NCBI RefSeq assembly: GCF_014641555.1
Contig: NZ_BMHY01000001.1
Location: 1,089,678-1,153,677, forward strand
Length of the DNA: 64,000 nucleotides
Direction of reading: 5' to 3'
Source: Paenibacillus radicis (ex Gao et al. 2016)
Lineage (GTDB): Bacteria; Bacillota; Bacilli; Paenibacillales; Paenibacillaceae
The notes under the pieces were generated by a model. That model had not been told where the DNA came from. It saw nothing but the letters and a program-made list of their open reading frames with translations, and did no database searches. Numbering within the stretch: position 1 is the stretch's first letter; every line of letters begins with the position of its first letter. This document shows, in pieces, positions 24,404 through 32,958 of the stretch. Made by a program: the position numbers and the translations under genes.

Positions 24404-26373
24404 GCGAGAAACGCAAAGTAACGATTGGACTGCTGGCTCATGTCGACGCGGGGAAAACAACTTTTGCAGAGCAGCTGCTCTTTCATACGAACAGCATTCG
24501 AAGCCGCGGGCGGGTCGATCATCAGGATGCTTTTCTCGATAGTCATAAGCTGGAGAAAGCCCGCGGTATTACGATATTTGCCGACCAAGCGGTGATGAGC
24601 CGCGGCAACACGGATTATTATTTAATGGATACGCCCGGCCATGCGGATTTCTCCGCAGAAATGGAGCGGGCGCTTCAAGTGATGGATTATGCCGTCATCA
24701 TCGTTTCTGCGGCAGAAGGAATCGAGGGACATACCGAAACGGTGTGGCAGCTGCTGAAAAGCTATGGCATACCGGTGTTTTTCTTTATTAACAAAATCGA
24801 CCGAAGCGGAGCGGACGGGGATGCCGTTCTGGAACAAATCCGCGAACAATTGACGAAGGATGCCGTGGAAATGAGCGGCAGTTTATCGGAAAACTTGCAG
24901 GATTCGCTAGTTTCATTTGCGGCAGAGCGGGATGACGAGCTGCTGGAGGTTTATCTCGAAGGAGACGCAGAGCCGGATAAAGTGGTTGCTTCGCTTCGTC
25001 AATCGATTAAGCGCCGGCTTCTTTTCCCCGTCTTGCGAGGATCTGCTTTGATGGATATCGGGATTGCTGATTTTCTGACTAATTTCGAGCTGCTGGCTGA
25101 AACGGATTATGAGGATTCCGCTCCTTTGGCTGCCAGAGTATATAAGGTTCGCCACGATCATCAGGGCACGCGCTTAACCTATATGAAGGCGCTCCGGGGC
25201 AAGGTGACGGTTCGGGATGATATTCGCTATATCGATCGAAGCGGAGAAGTGAGACAGGAGAAAATTACTGCGATCCGAACGTTTAACGGCAGCAAGTCCA
25301 CGATAGTTAATGAGGCCTCGGCCGGTCAATTGTTTGCCGTGACCGGGATCACTTCTTTGGCTGCTGGAGACGGTCTAGGGGAAGGGATGGAACGCTCCCA
25401 TTACGAGATTGTACCGGCGCTTCAGTCCAAGGTGCTTTTTGATAGTGCAATTCCGCTCAAGGAAGTGCTGCGTTGCTTTAAGCTGCTGGATGACGAAGAT
25501 CCATCGCTTGGCGTCAGATGGGATGAATCGCTGCAGGAGCTTCATGTTCATGTAATGGGCATCATTCAACTGGAGGTGCTGGAGCATGTGGTGAAGGAGC
25601 GGTTCCAGCTTGCTGTAACCTTCGGTGAACCCGAAATTTTGTATAAGGAAACGATCGGCGGGATGACGATAGGTGCCGGTCATTTCGAGCCGCTTGGACA
25701 TTATGCGGAGGTTCTCTTGCGAATAGAGCCGGGAGTGCGGGATAGCGGCGTGGAGTTCCGGAATGAATGCCATGTCGATGAGTTGAGCATCGGCTACCAG
25801 AACCTGATCGGCCAGCATGTGACAGAGAAGGAGCATCGCGGACTGCTGACTGGATCGCCGCTTACCGATGTTGTGGTCACCTTGCTGTCTGGCCGTGCGC
25901 ATAACAAGCATACTTCCGGGGGCGATTTCCGTGAGGCAACGCTAAGAGCGCTTAGGCAGGGGTTGGAGAAGGCGGACAATATTTTGCTTGAGCCTTATTA
26001 TGCCTATCGTATAAAAGTCGATATTGAGCATGTCGGAAGAGTGATGTCAGACATCCAAACCGCCCACGGCAGCATGGAGCCGCCGGAAATCCACGGCAAT
26101 GTTGCAGTTTTTACGGGATCAGTCCCCATCTCGACATTTATGAACTATGGCACAGAGCTGGCTTCGTATACGAAAGGGAGAGGTGTGCTGACGCTAAAGC
26201 CGGATGGATATAGGCCATGTTTTCAATCTGAGAAGATTATTGCGGATCGAGGCTATGATAAAAATGCGGACCCGGCCTACACGTCTACGTCAATCTTTTG
26301 CGCGAAAGGGAAGGGCTTTAGTGTCGCTTGGGAAGAAGCGGATTCTTATATGCATATTGAACGGAATAAATAG
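24400..26373 (+). CDS. TetM/EF-G-like ribosomal GTPase
   Basis: A 657-residue translational GTPase of the tetracycline-resistance ribosomal protection (TetM/TetO/TetB(P)) family. G1 is GLLAHVDAGKTTFAEQLLF (residues 11-29), then KARGITIFADQAV (switch I), DTPGHADFSAEMERAL (G3) and FFFINKIDRSG (G4). Domains II-V follow; domain IV includes SGRAHNKHTSGGDFREATLR and domain V VLTLKPDGYRPCF. Proteins of this length release tetracycline from the 30S subunit, but chromosomal paralogues may only be general ribosome factors, and the tip loop differs from that of TetM as I recall it. Translationally coupled to the YbaK-type gene. Tetracycline protection is therefore possible, not shown. Confidence 0.82.
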   Translation: MSEKRKVTIGLLAHVDAGKTTFAEQLLFHTNSIRSRGRVDHQDAFLDSHKLEKARGITIFADQAVMSRGNTDYYLMDTPGHADFSAEMERALQVMDYAVIIVSAAEGIEGHTETVWQLLKSYGIPVFFFINKIDRSGADGDAVLEQIREQLTKDAVEMSGSLSENLQDSLVSFAAERDDELLEVYLEGDAEPDKVVASLRQSIKRRLLFPVLRGSALMDIGIADFLTNFELLAETDYEDSAPLAARVYKVRHDHQGTRLTYMKALRGKVTVRDDIRYIDRSGEVRQEKITAIRTFNGSKSTIVNEASAGQLFAVTGITSLAAGDGLGEGMERSHYEIVPALQSKVLFDSAIPLKEVLRCFKLLDDEDPSLGVRWDESLQELHVHVMGIIQLEVLEHVVKERFQLAVTFGEPEILYKETIGGMTIGAGHFEPLGHYAEVLLRIEPGVRDSGVEFRNECHVDELSIGYQNLIGQHVTEKEHRGLLTGSPLTDVVVTLLSGRAHNKHTSGGDFREATLRALRQGLEKADNILLEPYYAYRIKVDIEHVGRVMSDIQTAHGSMEPPEIHGNVAVFTGSVPISTFMNYGTELASYTKGRGVLTLKPDGYRPCFQSEKIIADRGYDKNADPAYTSTSIFCAKGKGFSVAWEEADSYMHIERNK

Positions 26374-26419
26374 ATGGCGAGAGTTAATATTGATAAAATC
26401 TATTCTAACGATAGAAACG

Positions 26420-26437
26420 ATCATATAGACCTATGAT
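26420..26437. promoter_or_regulatory. LysR-type palindrome ATCATA-N6-TATGAT
   Basis: Perfect 6-bp arms around six bases, of the T-N11-A form, 55 bp upstream of a LysR gene start; candidate autoregulatory site. Confidence 0.45.
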
Positions 26438-26491
26438 AAGATTGCTGATTACAATGGAATGATAATTTAGAGGCAATGGAGTGATAGGCTC

Positions 26492-27391
26492 GTGGAGTTT
26501 AGACAGCTCGAATATTTCAAATTGCTGTGCGAAGAATTGCATTTTACGAGGGCGGCGGAGAAGCTCGGCATTACGCAACCGACATTGAGCCATCAGATCA
26601 AAGCGCTGGAGGATGATATCGGTGTCCCGCTTTTTGACCGGATTGGCAAAAGGATTGCCGTCACAGAGGCAGGGGGCATTCTCTATAAACAATGCAGCAA
26701 CGTATTTGGCTTGCTTCAAGGCGCGCGGGATGAAATTTCGGAGCTGCAGCGGATGGAGCGGGGCTCGTTGTCCATTGGTGCGCTTCCAGGCGAACTGAAT
26801 CATCTGGCTTCTTCGCTGCTCGTCCGGTTTCACCGCAGCTATCCCGGCATTCGCATCAAGCTGCACAGTATCGAGGACAGCGTAGAGCGGATTCTTGCCA
26901 ATGAGCTGGATCTGGCTATTACGATTTTGCCGCAAGAGGATGATCGGCTGCGGAAAACGACGCTCTACCAGGAGAACTTTTATTTTGTATGCCGATTCGA
27001 CCATCCGCTTGCTTTACAGGAATCGCTGAATCTTGCAGACATTCATAAGCAGCCAATCGTCATGTTTCCGGAGACGCATCATTGCCGCCAATTGATTGAT
27101 GGTGTAAGCAGCACAGCCGGTCTGCAAATCGAGCCGTTAATTGAAACGGCTTCTATTGAATCCTTATTTAGTTTGATTCGGTCGGGGACAGGTTCCTCCA
27201 TATTGTCCAAGACGTTAATCGAAATGCAAAATGATCCCGAACTGAAGGCGATTCCGATCGATCACCCGAGTCTGCGCCGGGAAGTGGGCATTATTTTTCA
27301 TAAAGATAAGTATATAGGGAAAGCCGCTAAAGGGTTTATCGAGTTGCTGACGGACTATGTGCGAGGGTTGAAGTTCCCGGAACAGGACTGA
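26492..27391 (+). CDS. LysR family transcriptional regulator
   Basis: A 299-residue LysR regulator. The HTH region is MEFRQLEYFKLLCEELHFTR, AAEKLGITQPTLSHQIKALE, DIGVPLFDRIGKRIAVTEAG; the effector domain starts near residue 90 (LSIGALPGELNHLASSLLVR) and belongs to the CynR/CidR-like type. Start GTG 26492. It stands alone, tandem with the TetM-like gene, and is followed by a hairpin array rather than a co-transcribed target; the HPP-family gene 0.5 kb downstream is a possible but unproven target. Confidence 0.87.
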   Translation: MEFRQLEYFKLLCEELHFTRAAEKLGITQPTLSHQIKALEDDIGVPLFDRIGKRIAVTEAGGILYKQCSNVFGLLQGARDEISELQRMERGSLSIGALPGELNHLASSLLVRFHRSYPGIRIKLHSIEDSVERILANELDLAITILPQEDDRLRKTTLYQENFYFVCRFDHPLALQESLNLADIHKQPIVMFPETHHCRQLIDGVSSTAGLQIEPLIETASIESLFSLIRSGTGSSILSKTLIEMQNDPELKAIPIDHPSLRREVGIIFHKDKYIGKAAKGFIELLTDYVRGLKFPEQD

Positions 27392-27409
27392 TTGCGCTGG
27401 GAGCGGTCA

Positions 27410-27607
27410 TAAGACCCTCCGAGGGTCTTAAACCGTGGAAAATGAAGCATTGCGAGTGAGCTAAGACCCTGGAAGGGTCTTACACTGGACGAAACAAGCG
27501 AAATCGCGGTAGAATACTAGCTGGTTAGTGAGGTTAAGACCCTGAGAGGGTCTTATTCTATATAAAGTGGAGTGTTGAGAGCGAGTTAAGACCCTGGGAG
27601 GGTCTTA
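27410..27607. repeat. four-copy palindromic hairpin repeat, family A (TAAGACCCT-N3-AGGGTCTTA)
   Basis: Four 21-bp copies with perfect 9-bp arms: 27410-27430, 27462-27482, 27535-27555, 27587-27607. Central triplets differ (CCG, GGA, GAG, GGG). Start-to-start distances are 52, 73 (52+21) and 52 bp. The intervening 31-bp spacers share weak similarity (…GTGGA…GTG/TTG…GAG). Confidence 0.9.
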
Positions 27608-27641
27608 TAAGTTTGCAGTGTTAAGCATGCTGCAGCGAAGA

Positions 27642-27832
27642 ATCAAAATGCAAATCTGCATGCTGATATCCATTTTTTTGCGCGATTTATCGCATCAAAA
27701 TGTAAATATGCAGTTTGATGGGCTCAAGAAGCCTCCATTTCTTGAAATGGAGCGATTTAAAATGTACTTTTGCATTTTGATAGCCATTTTAAGGCTTTTC
27801 GGGGCAATCAACATGTACTTTTACATTTTGTT
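27642..27832. repeat. four-copy hairpin repeat, family B (ATCAAAATGYA-N4-TRCATTTTGAT)
   Basis: Four imperfect 26-bp palindromes: 27642-27667, 27694-27719, 27756-27781, 27807-27832, with start-to-start steps of 52, 62 and 51 bp. It directly follows family A (55 bp from the last A copy). The apparent + strand reading frame here is a by-product of the repeats. Confidence 0.75.
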
Positions 27833-27883
27833 GCTCTTTTTAGCATGTGCACTAAAGCAAACTTCAAAGAAGGAGTTAACACC

Positions 27884-28399
27884 ATGAGCAGTCAGACTTA
27901 CTGGAGCAAAATGAAGGGGGCGGGCAGAAGCCCTCTTAAGGTATCAGCAAAAACAGCAATAATTAGCGCGGCAGGAGGGTTTATTGCGATCGCGATACTG
28001 GCTTGGCTTACTGGACTGACCGGCCAGCCTTGGATTATGGCGCCGTTTGGGGCAAGCTGTGTATTAGCGTTTGGTGTATGGGAGTCGCCGTTATCGCAGC
28101 CTCGAAACATTATTGGCGGGCATTTCATATCGACGATGACAGGACTCCTTTTATTTCATTTATTCGGACAAGGATTAATAGTTCTTGCTGTCGGTGTTGC
28201 GCTTGCGATTTTGTTCATGATGCTGACCAAAACGACGCATCCGCCAGCTGGAGCTGATCCTATCGTCGTTATTTTAGCGGGGAGCGGATGGTCTTTTCTC
28301 TTCACCCCTGTGCTTGCAGGATCGGTGGTCATCGTGCTTGTAGCCCTGCTCGTGAATAATGCGATCCGTCAGCGAAGCTATCCGACTTTCTGGCTCTAA
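27884..28399 (+). CDS. HPP family membrane protein
   Basis: A 171-residue integral membrane protein of the HPP family, some members of which act in nitrite transport in chloroplasts and cyanobacteria. Four to five hydrophobic segments are visible, with the family signatures TGQPWIMAPFGASCVLAFGV, PLSQPRNIIGGHFISTMTGL and KTTHPPAGADPIVVILAGSG (the HPP motif that names it). ATG 27884 follows AAGGAG; an apparent longer frame to 27770 reads back into the hairpin repeats and is rejected. It lies immediately downstream of the eight-hairpin array, which could act in its leader. Transport substrate here unknown. Confidence 0.88.
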   Translation: MSSQTYWSKMKGAGRSPLKVSAKTAIISAAGGFIAIAILAWLTGLTGQPWIMAPFGASCVLAFGVWESPLSQPRNIIGGHFISTMTGLLLFHLFGQGLIVLAVGVALAILFMMLTKTTHPPAGADPIVVILAGSGWSFLFTPVLAGSVVIVLVALLVNNAIRQRSYPTFWL

Positions 28400-28465
28400 C
28401 ATGCGGCGTTGGCTTGAACTGCTGCATCTAATCGAGGCACAAAGAGCCCAATATCACGCCAAAAA

Positions 28466-28498
28466 AAGACGGTTTTGCCCTCAGGGCAAGGCCGTCTT
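28466..28498 (+). terminator. hairpin after the HPP gene
   Basis: AAGACGGTTTTGCCC (28466-28480) pairs with GGGCAAGGCCGTCTT (28484-28498), loop TCA. The T tail is poor, but an A run precedes it, favouring function on the minus strand too. Confidence 0.5.
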
Positions 28499-28591
28499 GC
28501 TATGCGTACAGCGGGTACTAGCTTGCAGAGCGAGGATTATTTTTCAAACAAGACAAATCCCATAATTAGGTAAAAACGTACAATCCGCTCC

Positions 28592-28620
28592 TTGACTTGC
28601 TTCTGTTTCCGCTTGATAAT
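28592..28620 (+). promoter_or_regulatory. promoter of the two-component operon
   Basis: TTGACT (28592-28597), 17 bp, GATAAT (28615-28620), 40 bp upstream of the sensor kinase start. Confidence 0.55.
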
Positions 28621-28660
28621 AAGCGATATGTTTACACTACTTCCTTGAGGATGGATTGCT

Positions 28661-30469
28661 ATGGCGTTTCTTAGAAGATTGTCCATTCGTTCGCAGCTGC
28701 TGATTTTAGCGGTCTCGACCGTACTGGTTATCTTGATTATCGTGTATCATACTTACTCCACGATGTCTGCGATGGTCACTCGCAACCATGAGGAATACGT
28801 CCAACAGACCGTCACGGAGATTAAGAAGAACGTAACGTCGAACAAAGACGTGTTGTTTCGTCTTATGCAAACGATTTCTTATAATGCGGATGTTCAAAGC
28901 TATCTGATCGAACAAAATGCGATTACCCGGTTTGAGATGTTCAAAAAGCTGAATGTGCTCATTTCGAACCAGCGGGAGCTGAAGGACGGCATTCTCGATA
29001 TCGTCATCTCCGGAGACAATGGCTTCTCGGTTGATATTAACGGGGGAAGTCCTTATGCCGCCGATCTGAAAAAACTGCTGCCTGGAAAGGTAAACGCTTA
29101 CTACGCTGGCATGCAGCAATTCGGAACGCTGTACGGCTCTGCGACAGGACTGGTATTTGCAACGACCATCTCTTATGTGCAGCAAGGGGAATCTTTTAAT
29201 CAGAAATTAGGAACGCTGTTTTTCATTGTCGATCCCAAGGCGCTGGTGGGAGAGAAGGAGTACGACTCCAAGCAGACCAATACGCAAATCTATTTGCTTG
29301 ACCGCTCTAATAAGATCATAACGAGCAATACGTCGTCCATGACGGGCGAACAAGGGCCGGAACTGGAGACGCAAAGCGCAGAGGGCGGCAATCAGAACGT
29401 ATTGTGGCAGGGGAAACAGTATGTATCCCAGACGATTCTCCTGCCCGACATGGATGCGAGAATCGTCAGTGTCGCGCCGAAGGACGAGCTGCTCCGGGAC
29501 TTGCTCGTACTGCGGCGGCAGGAGCTGATCATTCTCGCCGTTGGTTTATTGATTCTCGCCATTCCGTTCACAATGATTATGAACAACATTCTGCGGCCGC
29601 TCAAAAAGATGATCTTCTTCATGACCTCAGTAAGCCGCGAGGACAATTTGAAATTCAGCAAGCGTATTTCGCTGAAAGGCTATATGGAAATTAGCACGAT
29701 GGCGGATGAGTTCAACAGTATGCTGGATGAGATTGAACGCTTGTCCCATAAGCTGCTGGAGACGAACACTCGGCTCTACGGAACGGAGCTGGAGAGACAA
29801 AAGTCAGAGCTGGCCTTCTTGCGGAGCCAGATCAATCCTCATTTCCTGTACAACACGCTGGAGGTCATTACCGGCATCGCGGCAGTGGAAAAGCAGGACA
29901 AAATTAAAAAAATGACGCGGTCATTGTCCAGTATTTTCCGCTACAGCATAAAAGGTACGGATGAGGTTGAGCTGGGACAGGAAATTCAAATGATTAAATC
30001 GTATGTTCAGATTCAGCAAATCCGGTTCGCCGACCGGTTCACGGTCCATTACAGCTTCACGGATGAGGCACTGCGGCATAGCGTTCCGAAAATGATACTG
30101 CAGCCGCTTGTGGAAAACGCTGTTTATCATGGGATCGAAACGACGCTCAAGCCTTGCCGTTTGGAAATTGAAGGCTTTGTGGAGGATAGTGGCACCTTGA
30201 TTATAGACATCAAGGATGACGGCGTTGGCATCGAAGCGGAACGATTGGAAGAAATCAGAATGATGCTCAGCCAGCCGCGTTCCAGCTTCGATGATCCTAA
30301 GGGCTGGCAAAGCATTGGTCTTGTGAATGTCAATAATCGCATACGTCTCATGTTTGGTGAAGAGTACGGCATGCGCATCGATAGCACTAACGGCGAAGGT
30401 ACGCATATCCGGTTGAGGATCGGACAACGGAGGGATAACATAAATGTACAAAGTATTGATCGTGGATGA
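28661..30469 (+). CDS. sensor histidine kinase, YesM/LytS type
   Basis: A 602-residue membrane sensor kinase. TM1 is about residues 13-30 (LILAVSTVLVILIIVYHTYS), an extracellular sensor domain of about 260 residues follows, then TM2 (ELIILAVGLLILAIPFTMIM) and a HAMP linker (PLKKMIFFMTSVSREDNLKF). The kinase belongs to the His_kinase (PF06580) class: LRSQINPHFLYNTLEVITGI with phosphoacceptor His 394, then the ATPase N-box MILQPLVENAVYHGI and IKDDGVGI. Partner of the adjacent AraC-type response regulator (26-bp overlap). In Paenibacillus and Bacillus this class senses extracellular oligosaccharides, probably with the cognate binding protein, and controls the next transporter genes. Confidence 0.93.
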   Translation: MAFLRRLSIRSQLLILAVSTVLVILIIVYHTYSTMSAMVTRNHEEYVQQTVTEIKKNVTSNKDVLFRLMQTISYNADVQSYLIEQNAITRFEMFKKLNVLISNQRELKDGILDIVISGDNGFSVDINGGSPYAADLKKLLPGKVNAYYAGMQQFGTLYGSATGLVFATTISYVQQGESFNQKLGTLFFIVDPKALVGEKEYDSKQTNTQIYLLDRSNKIITSNTSSMTGEQGPELETQSAEGGNQNVLWQGKQYVSQTILLPDMDARIVSVAPKDELLRDLLVLRRQELIILAVGLLILAIPFTMIMNNILRPLKKMIFFMTSVSREDNLKFSKRISLKGYMEISTMADEFNSMLDEIERLSHKLLETNTRLYGTELERQKSELAFLRSQINPHFLYNTLEVITGIAAVEKQDKIKKMTRSLSSIFRYSIKGTDEVELGQEIQMIKSYVQIQQIRFADRFTVHYSFTDEALRHSVPKMILQPLVENAVYHGIETTLKPCRLEIEGFVEDSGTLIIDIKDDGVGIEAERLEEIRMMLSQPRSSFDDPKGWQSIGLVNVNNRIRLMFGEEYGMRIDSTNGEGTHIRLRIGQRRDNINVQSIDRG

Positions 30470-31865
30470 TGAGAGCTGGGTTGTTGAGAGCTTAAAGGAT
30501 TTGGTCAACTGGGAGCAGTATGGCTTTGAGGTCGCCGGTCAAGCGGCTAATGGCGGCGAAGCGCTGACTGCGATAGAAGCCATGAATCCCGATGTCGTGT
30601 TCACCGATATTCGGATGCCGGAGATGAATGGATTAGAACTGATCCGGCGAGGGAAGACGATGGGCAAAACGATTCGTTTCGTCGTTGTGAGCGGTTACGC
30701 AGAGTTTGCCTACGCCCAGAAAGCCTTATCTTACGGCGCGGCTGCCTATTGCCTGAAGCCTTTTGATGAGATCGAAATTGGGGGCGTGCTGGCTAAGCTG
30801 AAGGAATCGTTAGATAATGCCCGTCCGGTTAGGGAGGACATGATGCAGCTGCTGCTCGACGAATCGGGCGGACGCAATGAGGAGAAGCTGCTCGGCATGC
30901 TGGGCGAGCAAGGCATTTTGCAATGGATTGAACAAGGGATCGTTCCGGTGGTGGCGATTGGACGGTCTGAGCTGCCGCTGCCTCCGGGCCGAGTGATCAA
31001 GCTGATTACTGGAACCGCTAAAACCGCCTACCTGATGAGCGAAGAGCAATCGAAGGCGATGCTTGGCAAAGGGAAGGAGTTATGGCCGGAGGATATAATG
31101 GGCATCGGGCTGGGGAACCGGCTGACGGACTGGAAGGAAATTAAGGGTGCCATCGAAGAGGCGGATATTGCAGCGTACCAATGCTTTATAGCGGGCAAAC
31201 CGGGTGTATATTCGCTGCCGCATACGAAGGACACGGAGCTGAAGAGCTGGATGGCGGAAATTCATGCGGCGATCGGCAACAAGGACAGTGAGATTGTTCA
31301 GTACAATCTGGACCGGATCGAAGCTTTGTTCGAAGAGGGAGCTCTGACGATCCGTCATGCCTTCCAAGTCTATAATCTGACCATTTCATTCTTGTTTGAT
31401 CTGGGAAGGAAAGAGACGATACTATACAGCTACGAACAGCTTGTACGATTATTCAAGAATGTTAGCGAAATGATGACAGAACTGAAATCGCTAGCGGATC
31501 AGTACGTACAGCAGAAGTCTGCGCATGCGCCAGAGTCGAAAAATCAGACGTTTAACCCGATTCTGCAATTCGTCACGGAAAACTACAGAAGAGATCTATC
31601 CTTGCAGGATTTGGCCAATCAGTTTTTCATGAATCCGAGCTATATTAGCCAGCTGTTCAAAAAAGAGGTCGGCGAGACGTTCACTGCTTATGTAGCCAAG
31701 CTGCGTGTTGCGCAAGCTTGCGAGCTTCTGGAGCGCGGAGACAGTTCGATTCAAGACATTGCGGAGAAAATCGGGTACCGCGATTATTTCTATTTTACGC
31801 GCATTTTCAAGAAATTGACGGGTCAAACGCCAACCCAATATCGCGAAACGCATCCTCGTAATTGA
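30444..31865 (+). CDS. response regulator, AraC-type output (YesN-like)
   Basis: A 473-residue response regulator. The receiver is at residues 1-125 (MYKVLIVDDESWVVESLKDL; phosphoacceptor Asp 55 in VVFTDIRMPEMNGLEL; switch residues VVVSGYAEF; Lys in YCLKPFDE). A long middle region of unknown fold follows, then a C-terminal AraC domain: DLSLQDLANQFFMNPSYISQ, LFKKEVGETFTAYVAKLRVA and SIQDIAEKIGYRDYFYFTRI. It overlaps the kinase gene by 26 bp and precedes the transporter and glycosidase genes, the usual arrangement for local activation. Confidence 0.93.
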   Translation: MYKVLIVDDESWVVESLKDLVNWEQYGFEVAGQAANGGEALTAIEAMNPDVVFTDIRMPEMNGLELIRRGKTMGKTIRFVVVSGYAEFAYAQKALSYGAAAYCLKPFDEIEIGGVLAKLKESLDNARPVREDMMQLLLDESGGRNEEKLLGMLGEQGILQWIEQGIVPVVAIGRSELPLPPGRVIKLITGTAKTAYLMSEEQSKAMLGKGKELWPEDIMGIGLGNRLTDWKEIKGAIEEADIAAYQCFIAGKPGVYSLPHTKDTELKSWMAEIHAAIGNKDSEIVQYNLDRIEALFEEGALTIRHAFQVYNLTISFLFDLGRKETILYSYEQLVRLFKNVSEMMTELKSLADQYVQQKSAHAPESKNQTFNPILQFVTENYRRDLSLQDLANQFFMNPSYISQLFKKEVGETFTAYVAKLRVAQACELLERGDSSIQDIAEKIGYRDYFYFTRIFKKLTGQTPTQYRETHPRN

Positions 31866-31903
31866 CGCCATGCATTAATTTTAGATGTTTATGGATTCAT
31901 TTT

Positions 31904-31935
31904 AGAAAACCTCCATTGGGGGTTTTCTTTTTTTA
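31904..31935 (+). terminator. terminator after the response regulator
   Basis: AGAAAACCTCC (31904-31914) pairs with the GGGGGTTTTCT at 31918-31928, followed by a run of T. The transporter genes therefore have their own promoter. Confidence 0.75.
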
Positions 31936-31994
31936 TGTTAGCGATTTCATTTTCTATAGATTTCAATAAATTCCGTGTATACCTCATCGGTTCA

Positions 31995-32038
31995 TGTAAG
32001 CGCATAATAAAGCCTATCAAAAGAAGTTAACGCTTACA
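31995..32038. promoter_or_regulatory. two cre-like/LacI-type sites before the transporter operon
   Basis: TGTAAGCGCATAAT (31995-32008) is a partial match to the catabolite-responsive element; the minus-strand TGTAAGCGTTAACT (32038-32025) matches the cre consensus TGWAARCGYTWNCW completely. Catabolite control by CcpA is likely. Confidence 0.55.
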
Positions 32039-32049
32039 GGAGGGACATT

Positions 32050-32958
32050 ATGAGAACTACGCTAGGGAAGGAAATTTACAAAAATAAGTATTTATACATT
32101 CTACTCCTTCCGACGCTGTTTTACTTCGTGATTTTTCAGTACTTGCCGATGTACGGCGTTCTGCTGGCCTTTAAGGAGTATCACATTCGCGAAGGCATAC
32201 TGAACAGCCCATGGAACGGTCTGAAAAACTTTCAAGAGGTTGTTGGACAAAGTGATTTCTGGAGAGCCTTTTGGAACACGATTATTATCAGCGTAGGACG
32301 CATCGCGTTGGAGTTCCCGGCGGCAATCATTCTTGCACTATTGATCAACGAGGTCGCAAGACAGAAGCTGAAAAGACTATATCAAACGGTCTATACATTT
32401 CCGCATTTTATTTCATGGGTAATTGTAAGCGGAATCATGTTCAATTTTCTTAGCAATGATGGCGTGCTTAATCAAATTTTCGCCTTTCTCGGCTATGAGA
32501 AGATGACATTCCTAACGAATCCCGACTTGTTCAGACCGATTATTTTCCTTTCGAATATATGGAAAGAGGTCGGCTGGAGCGCCATTATTTATCTGGCTGC
32601 GATTGCCGGCATTAATCCGGAGCTTTACGAGGCAGCTCGCGTCGATGGCGCCAGCCGGTTCCAGCAGCTTCGTGCCATTACATGGCCATCCATTCGCGGC
32701 ACGGCGGGAATTTTGCTTATCCTGGCAGTCGGCAGCACGATGAACGGCGGCTTTGAGCAAATTTTCAACCTGTATAATGCGGCTGTATACAGTACGGGCG
32801 ATATTATCGATACGTATGTGTACCGGTCGACCTTTGCGGAAGGAAGCAGCTTTGGCGTATCGACGGCAGTCGGCCTGTTTAAAGCGATTCTGAACTTCGC
32901 TTTGCTGTACTCCGCGAACTACATCGTCAAAAAATTAGGGGAGGATGGGCTGGTTTAA
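32050..32958 (+). CDS. polysaccharide ABC transporter permease, LplB family
   Basis: A 302-residue permease of the LplB type that serves complex-oligosaccharide uptake in Paenibacillus. It opens with KNKYLYILLLPTLFYFVIFQ and YLPMYGVLLAFKEYHIREGI, highly diagnostic of LplB/YtcP-type systems; the EAA loop is LYEAARVDGASRFQQLRAIT. About six helices. The stop and the next gene's start overlap by one base (TAATG). No ATPase gene is in the cluster; a shared MsmX-type ATPase is inferred. Confidence 0.94.
   Translation: MRTTLGKEIYKNKYLYILLLPTLFYFVIFQYLPMYGVLLAFKEYHIREGILNSPWNGLKNFQEVVGQSDFWRAFWNTIIISVGRIALEFPAAIILALLINEVARQKLKRLYQTVYTFPHFISWVIVSGIMFNFLSNDGVLNQIFAFLGYEKMTFLTNPDLFRPIIFLSNIWKEVGWSAIIYLAAIAGINPELYEAARVDGASRFQQLRAITWPSIRGTAGILLILAVGSTMNGGFEQIFNLYNAAVYSTGDIIDTYVYRSTFAEGSSFGVSTAVGLFKAILNFALLYSANYIVKKLGEDGLV

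Noticed and set aside
27410..27832. CRISPR array
   Set aside because: Repeats are only 21-26 bp, fully palindromic, in two unrelated families; spacers are short and partly similar, and no cas gene is present.
27618..27887. 89-aa reading frame across the second hairpin family
   Set aside because: Its repeated hydrophobic peptides are a direct consequence of the nucleotide repeats; no ribosome site, and it runs into the HPP gene's start.
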